A stretch of 64,000 nt of DNA from positions 2,960,342-3,024,341 of the forward strand of contig NC_049989.1 in the NCBI RefSeq assembly GCF_000003815.2. Direction: 5' to 3'. The position numbers and the translations under genes are program-made. Below are positions 18,259 through 29,495 of the stretch, piece by piece. Every line of letters begins with the position of its first letter. The first letter of the stretch is position 1. The notes under the pieces were generated by a model. It ran no database searches. It was not told the DNA's origin and was given only the letters and a program-made list of their open reading frames with translations. This stretch comes from Branchiostoma floridae. Its lineage: Eukaryota; Chordata; Leptocardii; Amphioxiformes; Branchiostomatidae.

Positions 18259-18493
18259 TACCCCTGTCACATTATCCACGATCTTCGGGCGTCAGATCGA
18301 TGGCAGATCGGCCATATTTAAGATTGACAGAGGGTTGCGCGTATTTTCCACCTGAAAACCGTCCCTGTCACATATAAGCCATACTTTGTACCTTGTACAA
18401 TTGTTGTGCAATAAAGTTATCATTATAAGCGAGGCTCGGGCGATTGCCGCAGAAACGTCGTGCGATCGATTTTCGCCTAATGTGAGGGGGATA
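18259..18493. mobile_element. MITE, family 2 copy 1
   Basis: About 235 bp and homologous along its length to 42557-42784. It begins TACCCCTGTCACATTATCC; the right end is the complement of a similar terminus but has one extra base and diverged bases (AATGTGAGGGGGATA). Flanks TAA/TAG fit a degraded 3-bp target duplication. Confidence 0.8.
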
Positions 18494-18558
18494 TAGCGAT
18501 TGCTGTGCGATTTTTTTAGGGATCGGCTGATGCTTGCAGGTTATCAAACCCAGTCGTA

Positions 18559-18691
18559 GATATCCTCCAAGGATAGGTTTCGGTCGGGGTGGCGGCTAGT
18601 AGTCACTACGATTTCTTTCGGAGGAAAGCAGAAAAAGAAATCGCGGCAACTACTAGCTTATAACCACCAGGACCTCTGCTTGAAGGATATC
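18559..18691. repeat. imperfect inverted repeat, about 60-bp arms
   Basis: GATATCCTCCAAGG...GGCTAGTAGTCACTACGATTTCTTTC on the left pairs, with mismatches, with GAAATCGCGGCAACTACTAGC...TGAAGGATATC on the right. It is probably the relic of a small foldback element. Confidence 0.6.
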
Positions 18692-21600
18692 TTGGATATA
18701 CATTTGTAACAGGGTAGATTTTTCTTGAGAAAACTTTGCTTCAGTTGATTCTCTGGCGCTTTTGAATTATTCGATGACTCCTTGTGATCAACACATTCGA
18801 TCGCAGGTCGTTTTCAGTGTGACGCCGCCTTTAGGGTGCTATATTGTGGCAGTGACATCAATAGACAACCCTGAATTGATACAGTGACAAGCAACAAATT
18901 GGGCCATTTTTGCAGCCCTCGGTTATTCCCTGTGGAGAAATTAAAGACATGAGAATGCATAAAAAAGCGTCGCGTTGAGCCTTGCAGGTGAGAGGGCACA
19001 CGAATATCGTCTACTATGTCAAATGATGCGCCCCTGGATTCCTTGTAGCTGTATCCACTTTCGCACCAGACCCTTTGCATCATGTCATCATATTGCCGCG
19101 TGCTCTTTGAAGTTGTAATTTGAGCGGAAGTTTGATAGGGTCATGGTACAGACGGTCACGGGTCGTTTCGCAACAATGTCAGTTCGCCAACGTCATTTTG
19201 CCACAAAGTTCGCCGCTGCAGCTGGTCATTTTCCTGTCATACGATGAGTTCGAACATTTGAAGTTCTTCCGACTGCCCTCCCATTTGGTCCTTGGAAAAA
19301 TCCGAAGGGGGCTGGGAAAATAATGTGGCTTTACCTATTACGGAAAAATAGGTTAGGTAGATTATCTCTCTCTTTCTCTCCCTCTTTCTCGCTCTTCCTT
19401 CTTTAAATTTCTGCCGAAGAGATCCAACAATTGAAGTGTAACAGTGGAAAACTGAAATACAAATAAATCAGTAAATACAAATACAACAGAAATTAACAGA
19501 GTACGTTAGAAAGGCCTCTACAAAGTTTAAATCCATCAGATCGATTTTTTGTCTCTCGCCAAGAAAGGTCGCAGGGTCAGTCGGTCAGCCAGAAACACAA
19601 CAATTTTGACAGGGATGGATCCCTTGCGATACAGCAATGCTGCTCATTGATCACATAAAAATTGGAGGTTATTACGGTACAATCCCATCTGTCTAACTCT
19701 AAATTGGCTTTTTGAGGAACGTTTTACTCAGATTCTCCATTAAAAAAAACAGGCAAATCGTTGTCGCGTATCTGATTTGGTCGTGACAGAACAGTCTGTT
19801 TGGATAATTGAGTACTGCCGGCATCATTGAGGAGCGGGCAACGACTGGGGCGCATTTATCAAGCCCCGCTGGGCTTTCTTCCACAGACCCGTTGACTGAT
19901 TGCTTCTGGTTCAATATCCAAAGTCAAAGGCTAGGACGATGAATAATTTTTTTTTTCTTTTGATGAGAATGTCTTTGAAATGACTCAATTGTGGCCTTGA
20001 TAAGTATCTCTTTAAGGACGTATTCAGAGATTGCCTTGCAACGGCTTATCATAAGGTTAGTTTAGTTCATGTTCCTCGTCGTATCGATATCACTGCGTGG
20101 AAGAGTTATGCCTTACGAACATTTGTAGCATCAGTTGTCATCTTCATTGGTGGTTGATGTATATGTACTCTTCCAATTGTGCAAGCGACAGTAAATAAGA
20201 GCAATGGATACCTATTATCTTTCGATGTATGCTTCTGGAATTTAGACTGTACATGTAGAAGGGCAATCAATTTTCATCGACGTCGTCGCTTGATCAGCGC
20301 GCATCGTTTTCCACAAAGACGTTTATCGTATATTTTGCATGAAAACAAAGTAGAACAATGCAAAAAGTACCAATGGCGTTGGTTAGGCCGACAACTCTGT
20401 CCTCTGTCTGGCCAGGGACTGAATGGCGAGGAGCTTATACTAAGCGGGGCTAAATCGCAAGAGTTTGGATCGAGCGGTTGCCATTCGGCGCTTGAACTCA
20501 GGTAAACTCAATGCGATATAACAATAATTGAGTGTATTTTGATTGCCATGACTTCATCAATAATGGTACGAAAGAAACGGTACTGACGTCATCTGATCTA
20601 ATCAAATATTTCCATGGTGACCTTCCTCAACAGCGGTATGGAAAGGCTAATAAAGTAGTCTGCATAGACGCAGTAAAATGAAGCAATCAAAGTGATATTT
20701 TTTTCTTCATTTTTCTGCCTCCAAGGCAGTTCAGTACATCTATAAAATACCAATCATGTTCTTGATTTCATGGTTTATTCAAAGATGCACATATAATGAA
20801 GTTCAGAAGGCCATGAAGTCTTTCCATGCTGCCAGTACCAGGAAGGTCACCCCTGGAAATTTTTAATTGGATCTGATGACGTCAGTCCGATTTCTTTCAT
20901 CCCGTGATTGCCGAAGTCATGGGAACCCATCGATCTGTGATTCGTTAATAGTCACTGCCGTACGGTAAGGTCATTAATGTCAGCTGATTGATATGCCGCG
21001 CCGAACGAAACTTTGGCAAAGATATTCTCCAGAGGCCTGGGCCCATGGATCTCTGTTGGAAACATAAGGCGAATCTCTCCACATGTACAAGCATCATTCT
21101 TTCTCTGGCATTTCCCATCTCACACCTCCGGCTCAAGAAGCACAAATCAGTTGGTTGTCCCATAAACTCAGCGACAGAAGATCCATAGCCTACCGCGGAC
21201 CGAAAGACAAAGTCTGGGTATACCACCACACACACGCATGGCTCCATCTTCCGAGTTTCTCTGAGTGACCGAAATAACGAACACCAACTTTCACCCTGCG
21301 GTGTGGTTTGGTTTGTAACACCCTGTATTTGTAAGGATATACATTTATGAGGACTGAAATGATGTAATCTAAGTCTTTGCCACAATTTGTCTCTTACCTC
21401 CTCCCTCGTTACCGCAACTAATGAAAAGAGGCCTGCAGGTAAATTTGAGCTTTCAATGAATAAACGTACGCGTATTACAAAACAGATTAAGCAAAATCTG
21501 TTTTGGTTTTCATATCAGCTGCCAATCTTTGGTAAATGAAAGTCTTCTCTAAGTAACTGTTGATCCATCTGTAACGATATGGTTGTTTGAGCATTCGTTG

Positions 21601-22374
21601 TTCAAACATTGGATACGGCTAGTACACTAGCTGTCCAAGAAGCATAGGACGTCTTGGCGCCGTGGTGTCCGTCATACCCAAGCAGATTAACCAGACTGTA
21701 TTAACCTCTTACCCCGGTGTCACGGCGGACCACAACATGGGAAAAACCGTCCGTCATGCCATTTAGCTTTCTTCGATACCTCATGACGGCAGTCTAAACC
21801 TTTCGAATTGACCTGACCGAGGGCAATCATACATGTGCTTACTTCATATGCACTTGTGTTGTTGCAGTCGTAATGAAATTTGGCTTCTTGATGCTCTACC
21901 CACTTTATAGTAGGCATCCGTCCATCTCATTAAGAAATAAATTACTTCTACGAACCACGAATATGATTTTGGACGTTTAGAAGGAGAATAGCCTTTAATC
22001 TATTAGTCGAGACATCCAAGCACAACGTCATGCTGCCCTTTGCTGATCTGAAATTTCAGTGAAAAGCGGCGTAAGATAAACCAAACCAACGTTGTCCACT
22101 CTTGGTTATACAATATGACCAATGTTGTCCCAACAAAAAGTAAACACTCCTCATGATTTTTCAGTTGATCCCGCTGACCTTCATCAGATGTCTGACTGCA
22201 CTGACTTCCGGAAGCCGGAAGAGTGATGACGCTAGGAGTGAATCAAAGGAGGCAGGAAAACTGATGAATCTACAATCTTTACAGTTCAGAGAGTGCCCAT
22301 TTATATTGTGGTAAGATAGTACGTGGATAAAAGTGTCTGAGCTCGAGGTGCTAATCTCTAAGCAGATCCTATGG
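18692..22374. other. no gene recognised; CT-rich tract
   Basis: A pyrimidine tract (TCTCTCTTTCTC type) lies at about 19364-19405. Open frames, including 146 codons on the minus strand at 20945-21385, show no recognisable family and no splice-coherent neighbours. Nothing else was seen. Confidence 0.35.
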
Positions 22375-22611
22375 CCTAAGATAGTATCAAAAGCTGCCAT
22401 AGGAGTGAAGCCGGCCTAGGGGTATATTTGGCTACTGGTATATCAGACAATCGTAGGTAGCTTAAGATAGTATCATATCCTACGGTAGCCTAAAATAGTA
22501 TCAAAAGCTGCCAAGGAGTGAAGCCAGCATAGAAGTGTCTACCGGCAGCCAGACACACTCCTAGGCCGGCTTCACTCCTCTGGCAGCTTTAGATAGTATC
22601 TTAAGCTACGG
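22375..22611. repeat. inverted/direct repeat cluster (foldback-like)
   Basis: The left block 22375-22420 (AAGATAGTATCAAAAGCTGCC, then GGAGTGAAGCCGGCCTAGG) occurs inverted at 22560-22605, and a direct degenerate copy lies at 22487-22531. GATAGTATC recurs at least four times. The whole could fold into a stem of about 45 bp. Confidence 0.75.
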
Positions 22612-22637
22612 AAGGATTGCTTGGGGATTATAAGGTG

Positions 22638-22733
22638 CAACAAGTTATCCAATTTTAAAGGCAACTCAACAAGTGATCCAATTTCAAAGGCAACTCAACA
22701 GGTTGTCCAACTTTAGAGGCAACTCAACAAGTT
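22638..22733. repeat. 29-bp tandem repeat, about 3.3 units
   Basis: CAACAAGTTATCCAATTT, then AAAGGCAACT, recurs with starts at 22638, 22667 and 22696 and few substitutions. Confidence 0.85.
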
Positions 22734-23960
22734 TCGACAAGTCTTCGTAGTCTGTGGTAGTCTCGTTCAACTTCCACTGCCCTTCATTCGCCTTTTATAT
22801 CGACATGAAATGAATCATTGGGTGTCTTTTGCCATTGGCTTTGGTCTAGAGAGCCAATCATCAATACAGAGATGTAGATGGGTGCTAAGATAGAATAAAC
22901 CTACGCCAAAGATAGAACTGTACCCTATACTATGGGTGTTGAAATCGGCACCAGAGTCACGAGGTGGTTACTATATGAAACAAAAAGCCGGAAATTAAAA
23001 TCGATTCTTCTCTCTACAGTCCGCTCAATGAGTGTGATATATGATTACTGGACTAAAACACATATCCGGTGCCAACAAAGGGGTGATCTTTGCCACTGCA
23101 TGTTGTAGTAGATACCATCTTTTTATTATGTTTTACTGTACTACATATTCAGTGGGTTGATATGGTTAATTAGATCATCAGTTACAGCTGATGGCGCCAG
23201 CACTGTCAAAGTCAAAGCTGGGCTGTTCTGTCCGTTTGTAGCACTGCTGAATATAGATCTAGCAAGTGTTTTCCGACTGGTGGTTCGTAGAGGTACCGGG
23301 TGTTTAATTACAGCATGTGACTACAGTACAGTATAGTGCTGTAGATGCATTAAAATTTCGCGGGATGGGGCTACCGCGAACTCAGGACCACCGGGAACAT
23401 TCAAAATTAAATCCACGAGAACTTAAATGCATTTACAGTATGTAACTCTCTGAAGACGGAAAGTTGTTTGTGATCACTGATTCACACATGAAATATTCAT
23501 ATGGATTACGCAAAACGCCAACACATCTCAGGCTTTAGACATGAGTTCCAGTGGATACGTACTGAAATATAGTTGGTATACTACCACGTCCTTTCAAAAG
23601 TTGGGGTTTGCAGTTACAAATGTGCCATTTATAGTTGGATGACTTCTGCCGGAAACTTCAAGACTAGTTTTCATTTGGCACATTTGGACGGAAACGTGTC
23701 GTTAATGTCATAGGTAAAAATGAAGGAGAACTATAACAATACGTCTGTTGGTGTCGCCATTGAATGTTGAGGGCAAGGTTCCTAAACACACTGTCATTTG
23801 TAGGGTAATGACCTACCCTTTGGAGAACGTTGCAACATTTAGATAGAGAAATTCAATTTTCACGAAGGCCAAAAAGTACGATTCAACTTCCTGGTGCGGT
23901 TTTATGCTCGTAGCAGCGCCCTTCCCATGTAGTAAAATCGGAAACATCAACGTGTGAAAC
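22734..23960. other. no feature recognised
   Basis: Nothing coding or repeated was recognised before the gap. Confidence 0.35.
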
Positions 23961-24060
23961 NNNNNNNNNNNNNNNNNNNNNNNNNNNNNNNNNNNNNNNN
24001 NNNNNNNNNNNNNNNNNNNNNNNNNNNNNNNNNNNNNNNNNNNNNNNNNNNNNNNNNNNN
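23961..24060. other. assembly gap, 100 N
   Basis: Exactly 100 N, the conventional length for a gap of unknown size. Confidence 0.99.
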
Positions 24061-26742
24061 ACTGACTTTCTGCGCTAGGTCACAGCAAGTAAATTTTATG
24101 GATGACATCCTCTGCAGACTGCGAAAATAATGAGATAGCGCGAAAAAAATAAGAAAACAAGCTGTCAAATTTTCAAAGTAGACACAATAAACGTTGTAAC
24201 AAAAATTGAAGTGACAAAATATGGCACTTCGGGTAACAATTCACTTAATATTCTTGTAGTACTTATTCAAGAAGTGCACCAGTGTGGAGTGGCATCACAT
24301 CAATTTGGCAACTACACTCATGGCTTCCATATTGTTGCCACTCTATCCAGCAAGTTTCACTAGTGTCACTTCTAGATATAGCTTACAGCACAACATATTT
24401 ACCCATTCGGTCTATCTGACCATGGCATTCCATGAAGAATTGAAAAAAATCTTTTTTTTTCCCTGAAATCAGGCGACAATTAATCAGCGCGTCGATGTCA
24501 TCCACAATACGTACTTGCTGTGGCCTAACTTTGAAAGGCTTGCGTGGGGGGGGGGGGGGGGTCATGTCAGTTGTTTTGTTTATTGGTTGGCCTGTTTGTT
24601 TGTTTGTTTGTTGGTTGGTTGGTTGGTTGATTTGTTGGTTGGCTGGCAGTTTGGTTGTTTTCTACCTGTTTTTTCTTGCTTATTTAACGAGTAGTTTTCC
24701 TCAACTGCCTTATGAGCGCAAACGATGACGAGAAAACAATCATGCCACACCGTGAGGCATACTGTTTTAATCCCATTTCCTGGAAACCTGCTTAGCTTCC
24801 CAGTAAACTAATTATAAGCATATCAATGAAGTTCCACCAAATATGATAGCACAGCAGGTAATCAAATTATGCGCACATCATTTACCAGTTGCTTTTGTTC
24901 ATGCTCTTCTCGGGGACTTCAGTCTTTTAATAACGTAGTGATGTATACTTTTAATTTGACTGAAAGCAGTCGAGACATCCGTCCCTTGGATATCAAACTA
25001 TTCAGTATGGAAAAGAGTGATTCGGGGTGTCATTAACCTTTGAAATGGATTTGGAAGATTCTCTTAACATTGCAGGCAATCACATATAATGGTTGGTTAA
25101 AATTGAAATACCATTAAGTGACTGTCTGAACGTCGGAGGCACAAACATTAAAAGGGTTGTGTTATTATTCACTATCTCTGCATTATGCTTTATATTGTAA
25201 CACTGACTTTGAGGTTCACATATTAGACGTTGCATGTCTGTCAGCTAGTGCACAAGAGTGTTCAGAAAAGGCGTTTCAATTTCATGGTACTTTCAGTAAA
25301 AAGTTAGACTTCTCACAGTGCACACCGTCGCCGTCAAACTTTCCCAGATTTATATGTACGTGTGCCGAGGTCTCACCAAATATCTCAGGAACGCCATACA
25401 ATAATTAATGATGATCGTGAAAGTGTTCAAGGAAGGTATTTGTTAATTGTATGGTACTTTCAGTCAAACTTTCCTAAGTATACATATATTATGGACGTGT
25501 ACCGAGGTCTCACCAAAATATATCAGGACCTCCACACAATAATGGTCGTGAACGGCAATGGAAGAAGATTATATCAATCCTTATCTCTTCTACAACTGTC
25601 GAATCGTTATCTCTCCATCACATTCCTTTGTAGTGTCATGGGTTCACCTTGACCATGTGGGGGCGACGCGTCTTAGGCAACATTACCACAAATGGGCTTT
25701 CATCGGTCAAACGAGATGAGGAGACCTGAATGGTCGATGTTATCTCTGACAATGTAAAGGCATCACAAGCCACAATGTGGGTACAAGAAAATTCAAGGTT
25801 CTGCAACGTTGACAAGGATTGGTTTTACACGTTGTCAGATTGTAGATAACGCACGCATATACATTCAGTAAAACCAAAAGCTAACCCAGAATGTGTGACA
25901 TATGATGAAAGGTTTAGGTTTATTCACTTCTTCACTTCAGTATACGAAGTACATAGCAGCCACTTGTAACGGCTGTATTGCGTACTTTTGGTTAAAGATA
26001 AATCACACACAAATATTCTTAACATTACTTATCATATGTCTTATCATATTACTTATCAGTCTTTTATCATATGCATATAAGTACTAACTTAAAGAAAAAA
26101 CACAATTAAACGGAATTTGGAACAGCAAAACTTGTTCAGTTCGTTACAAGAATAAAACGTTACCGACAAAATCATTGTGCGTGGGTTGGACTATTAGTGC
26201 TTAAGAGCAGAGTCATGTAGAGAATGGTGCTGTTCTTGAATCTGTACATGTTGGTTTTAGATCTGGTTATAGATATGATCTACTGATGTATAATTGGGAA
26301 CCTCATCTTTTATGGCTGGTTGAAAATCTAGCATCTCCAGCTCCAATAATGTTTACAGGTGGATACGCCATTAGAAGGTTCCGCCCAAGAGGCGTCGCCA
26401 AAAATGCTGATCGTACCCAATCAGGCGATACCAGAAAGAGTACCTGTGCGATCTGTAAATATGCATTGCATTCTTTAGCCAAAACCACATTAAATTGACG
26501 TGTAAAGAAGTGCCAGGGGTGTTCAGAATCTCTTTGATTAAATTACCCATGACCTCATTGCAATATCATTACAGAGCAGTCCTTTGACATCAGTGAATTT
26601 CCATGTGACCACATTTTCATTGGTGTAATTCCCAGACATTAAATGGTACGGCCCATCTCACCTGGATCACCTGGGCTTGTTTTATTACTGTCCGGAGAAT
26701 TAATATTCACTTGCCGACAGAAAGTAGTACTCCACAATTTTG
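24061..26742. other. no gene recognised; poly-G and TTTG/TTGG microsatellite
   Basis: A poly-G run lies at about 24545-24561. (TTTG)n/(TTGG)n with a diverged continuation lies at about 24590-24650. The paralogous fragments ATGGTACTTTCAGT... at 25284-25400 and 25450-25545 form a short degenerate direct repeat. No exon could be supported. Confidence 0.4.
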
Positions 26743-27937
26743 ATAATTAAGGGTTAATGACCCGCCCCGAGGTGTATATGGTGTCATAACGCCTGGTCCT
26801 TTGCTATTNNNNNNNNNNNNNNNNNNNNNNNNNNNNNNNNNNNNNNNNNNNNNNNNNNNNNNNNNNNNNNNNNNNNNNNNNNNNNNNNNNNNNNNNNNNN
26901 NNNNNNNNNNNNNNNNNNNNNNNNNNNNNNNNNNNNNNNNNNNNNNNNNNNNNNNNNNNNNNNNNNNNNNNNNNNNNNNNNNNNNNNNNNNNNNNNNNNN
27001 NNNNNNNNNNNNNNNNNNNNNNNNNNNNNNNNNNNNNNNNNNNNNNNNNGAGAACAGTGGATCATAACCCTATTATCATATAGCCTACCCACACTGACCC
27101 ATTTATGAGTAGATTAGAGTAGAGTAGAGTTTCCAGATGAGTGGGAGCGACAAATTCATTTCTAAAACATACATCTTTTATTCAGTACATACATTTGAAC
27201 AGTGAATTTGAACAACATAAAACTTGTACGTGAAATGTATTTCTGTTCCAAGGCTTAAAATAAGAACAAAGTCTATTCATTATGTTACAAACTGTTGCAC
27301 GCTCCGTATTTCTCCACTCGCCCATTCTCCAGTTTGTCGTTCGTTCGTATCAGGCGCTAAATCTCTGCCGGCTTTCCTGGGGTATTCCGGGATCCCTGTG
27401 CTTCACAGCTCTTGAGAATCTCGTTCACTACGAACTCAGACACGTCTTCTCCGAAGAAAGGTAGCATTTTGGTCCTCCAGCGCCATGACCGCTACTCAAT
27501 GGCGGACCGTGGTGTTATTGTCGTCTGAACTTGAATGGGCGGGGGTGCAAATAATTTTATTTTCCATTTGCAGTTTAAATTGGACATGACTTGAAATAGA
27601 TTTTATTGTCTTAAATATTATAGGTAATTCAATGTTGTTTTAAGACGGCAAATGTTTTCTTTGAACAAAGAAACACGCACTACCGATGTTAATAGAGGGA
27701 GCCATCCCCCCTGCCATGCCTGTACTTATTCCCCTATCTTGGCAGATGGACGATTCCTGGATATCTCATTCTGATTGGCCAGCGTCATCTTTGTCTGTCC
27801 TCCTGATTGGTTTAAACTTTCAAAAGTCATTATCACATATGTGATAATCAAAAATTTAATGCATGGCTGTTACGGCGTCATAACCAGCATGAAATGGGGC
27901 CTTCTGATTGGCCCACGTCCCCTGGCTATATGATAAT
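26743..27937. mobile_element. 1.05-kb interspersed repeat, copy B, with internal gap
   Basis: Collinear and near-identical with copy A (5887-6931). The first 66 bp match the left palindrome arm, 26809-27049 are N, and the rest matches 6047-6931 with a few substitutions and small indels (for example GTTCGTTCG shortened near 27340). The flanks are unrelated to copy A, defining the same ends. Non-coding. Confidence 0.8.
26809..27049. other. assembly gap, 241 N, inside a palindrome
   Basis: The gap replaces the centre of the palindrome that is intact in copy A, where only about 95 bp lie between the matching flanks. The N length is therefore probably an overestimate, or copy B has a longer loop. 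Confidence 0.9.
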
Positions 27938-29169
27938 TTATGATATTCCAAACGGTGGACATTTGGTTCTGATCATGATTTATTGAACATATTGAACATC
28001 CGAGAGTTATAGTCTGATTTGTGTGTATAATCAATTTCTACTTTAATGACCGTCAGATGTCACTGTGGATGACTATGAAATAGTCTGCAGTGATGTGGTC
28101 GTCTGTGGAATTTCGCGCCTGTGCAGCTATGAAGCTATATGTCGCCTGACATGGGTCTTTGTTTGACTTGCAATGGCGTGGTGGATCCACAACTACTTGT
28201 ATTTCGTCAACCGTTCTGTTTAGATTTGGCAATACATGGCTGGTATCATTATCTTTTCGTGTCGGTATCGGTACATTCTTGTTTCCTTCTGGGCCTGGTC
28301 TTGCTTGCTTGGCCTTGCTTCTGACGACTGTTCAACGACTCGATAGCGTTTGCCCCCCTCCCTCATTTCCCACCATTGCTCGACATAGCCAGGTGGCCTC
28401 TGAGTGACTAGTGTCTGACTTCTAACCATGTTTAGTTTATGCCAAACTGTATTTCTACTCTCGAAAATATGGTGCATTTTAAAGTGACCTCTTTGTTATT
28501 TAATTGTACCTCAAATTTGACATGGTGGTGACAGAATAAAGGCCAACCAGAACAATATTTAGTGGTTATGGTGGAACATCGAGCTTACTCAGTGTGTTAT
28601 TAGTCAGGGTTAATTCCTCCAGCCGCCCTGTCTCTAGGAAACCCAGGCTTCGGGGACTGTGTCTGACACAGATGGGACTGGTTCGGCTTAGTTAGATGGG
28701 TTCGCTGGATGGACACGCCATTGATACCACATTTTTTGTTTTTAAATCAAGCTTGGTTTTTATTTTGTTGCCACGTCCTTTTATAGTCTGCTGTGCAAAT
28801 ATGTCTCCTACGCTTCTTATAATCAGCAGCCATGTGAAACAGCCGTCAGGCTGCCTCAGTGACGGCCATTTGCAACAATTGATGCTTTTTTTCTAAAAAT
28901 CAAGTTCGTAGAGCCTTGTGACCATCATGAAGAGCGACATGCGTAGCGAAATGTAGCAGCATCTGTTCTCCGTAAGTCAGAAACATCAAGCTTAGGCAAA
29001 CTTGACTTCACTGATACAACTGCCTGTCTGCTTTCTGGTGAAACAGTCGGTGCTCTGCATCAGTAACAACTTCTTTGCTTGGCTTGTTTTGGCTTCGCTG
29101 AAGAAGAACATTGACAACAACAGTCTGCTGTAGTTACGGTTCAACTTACAACTGATTATTCTTAGCGGA
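27938..29169. other. no feature recognised
   Basis: Nothing coding or repeated was recognised. Confidence 0.35.
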
Positions 29170-29495
29170 TCTTCTCACTGAGGATCAGTCTGGAGCACAC
29201 GAATGGCCTTCTTCTGCACTTATTGTAGCCGGTATTTTATGTTCTTCTTTACTTTCCTTGACCCGACTGGGTTGCGATAGTCAACACGGCAGAACACAAG
29301 GCACCCATGATCAATTGCCTTGTCTGGTCCATTAATTACGTGCACCTTTTAATCATTCCAAGAAACCTGGCCATCTTCGACGAAACTTCGAGATGGATTT
29401 TGTGTTAGTGTTCATTCGTCAACAGTAGTACAAAGAAGTTTTACCTCCCTGACTTATTCAATACGTTTGCCGTCAGCAGTCAGGCCAAGTTTGGG
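29170..29495 (-). pseudogene. decayed non-LTR retrotransposon, reverse-transcriptase C-terminal remnant
   Basis: Minus-strand translation gives, in order, LTADGKRIE-stop-VREVKLL...VDE, then ARFLGMIKR in another frame, then VFCRVDYRNPVG, and after an internal stop VQKKAIRVLQTD. This order and spacing match the region after the reverse-transcriptase catalytic core in jockey/CR1-type retrotransposons, whose usual forms are GxxIExVxxxKYLGV, KxARxLGxI, DYCNxVWG and LQKRAIRII. Several stops and at least two frame changes show it is dead. No catalytic YxDD was seen upstream on the minus strand. The clade cannot be assigned by eye. Confidence 0.6.

Noticed and set aside
20945-21385. 146-codon minus-strand frame
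   Set aside because: No domain pattern, no splice-coherent neighbours and a length compatible with chance.
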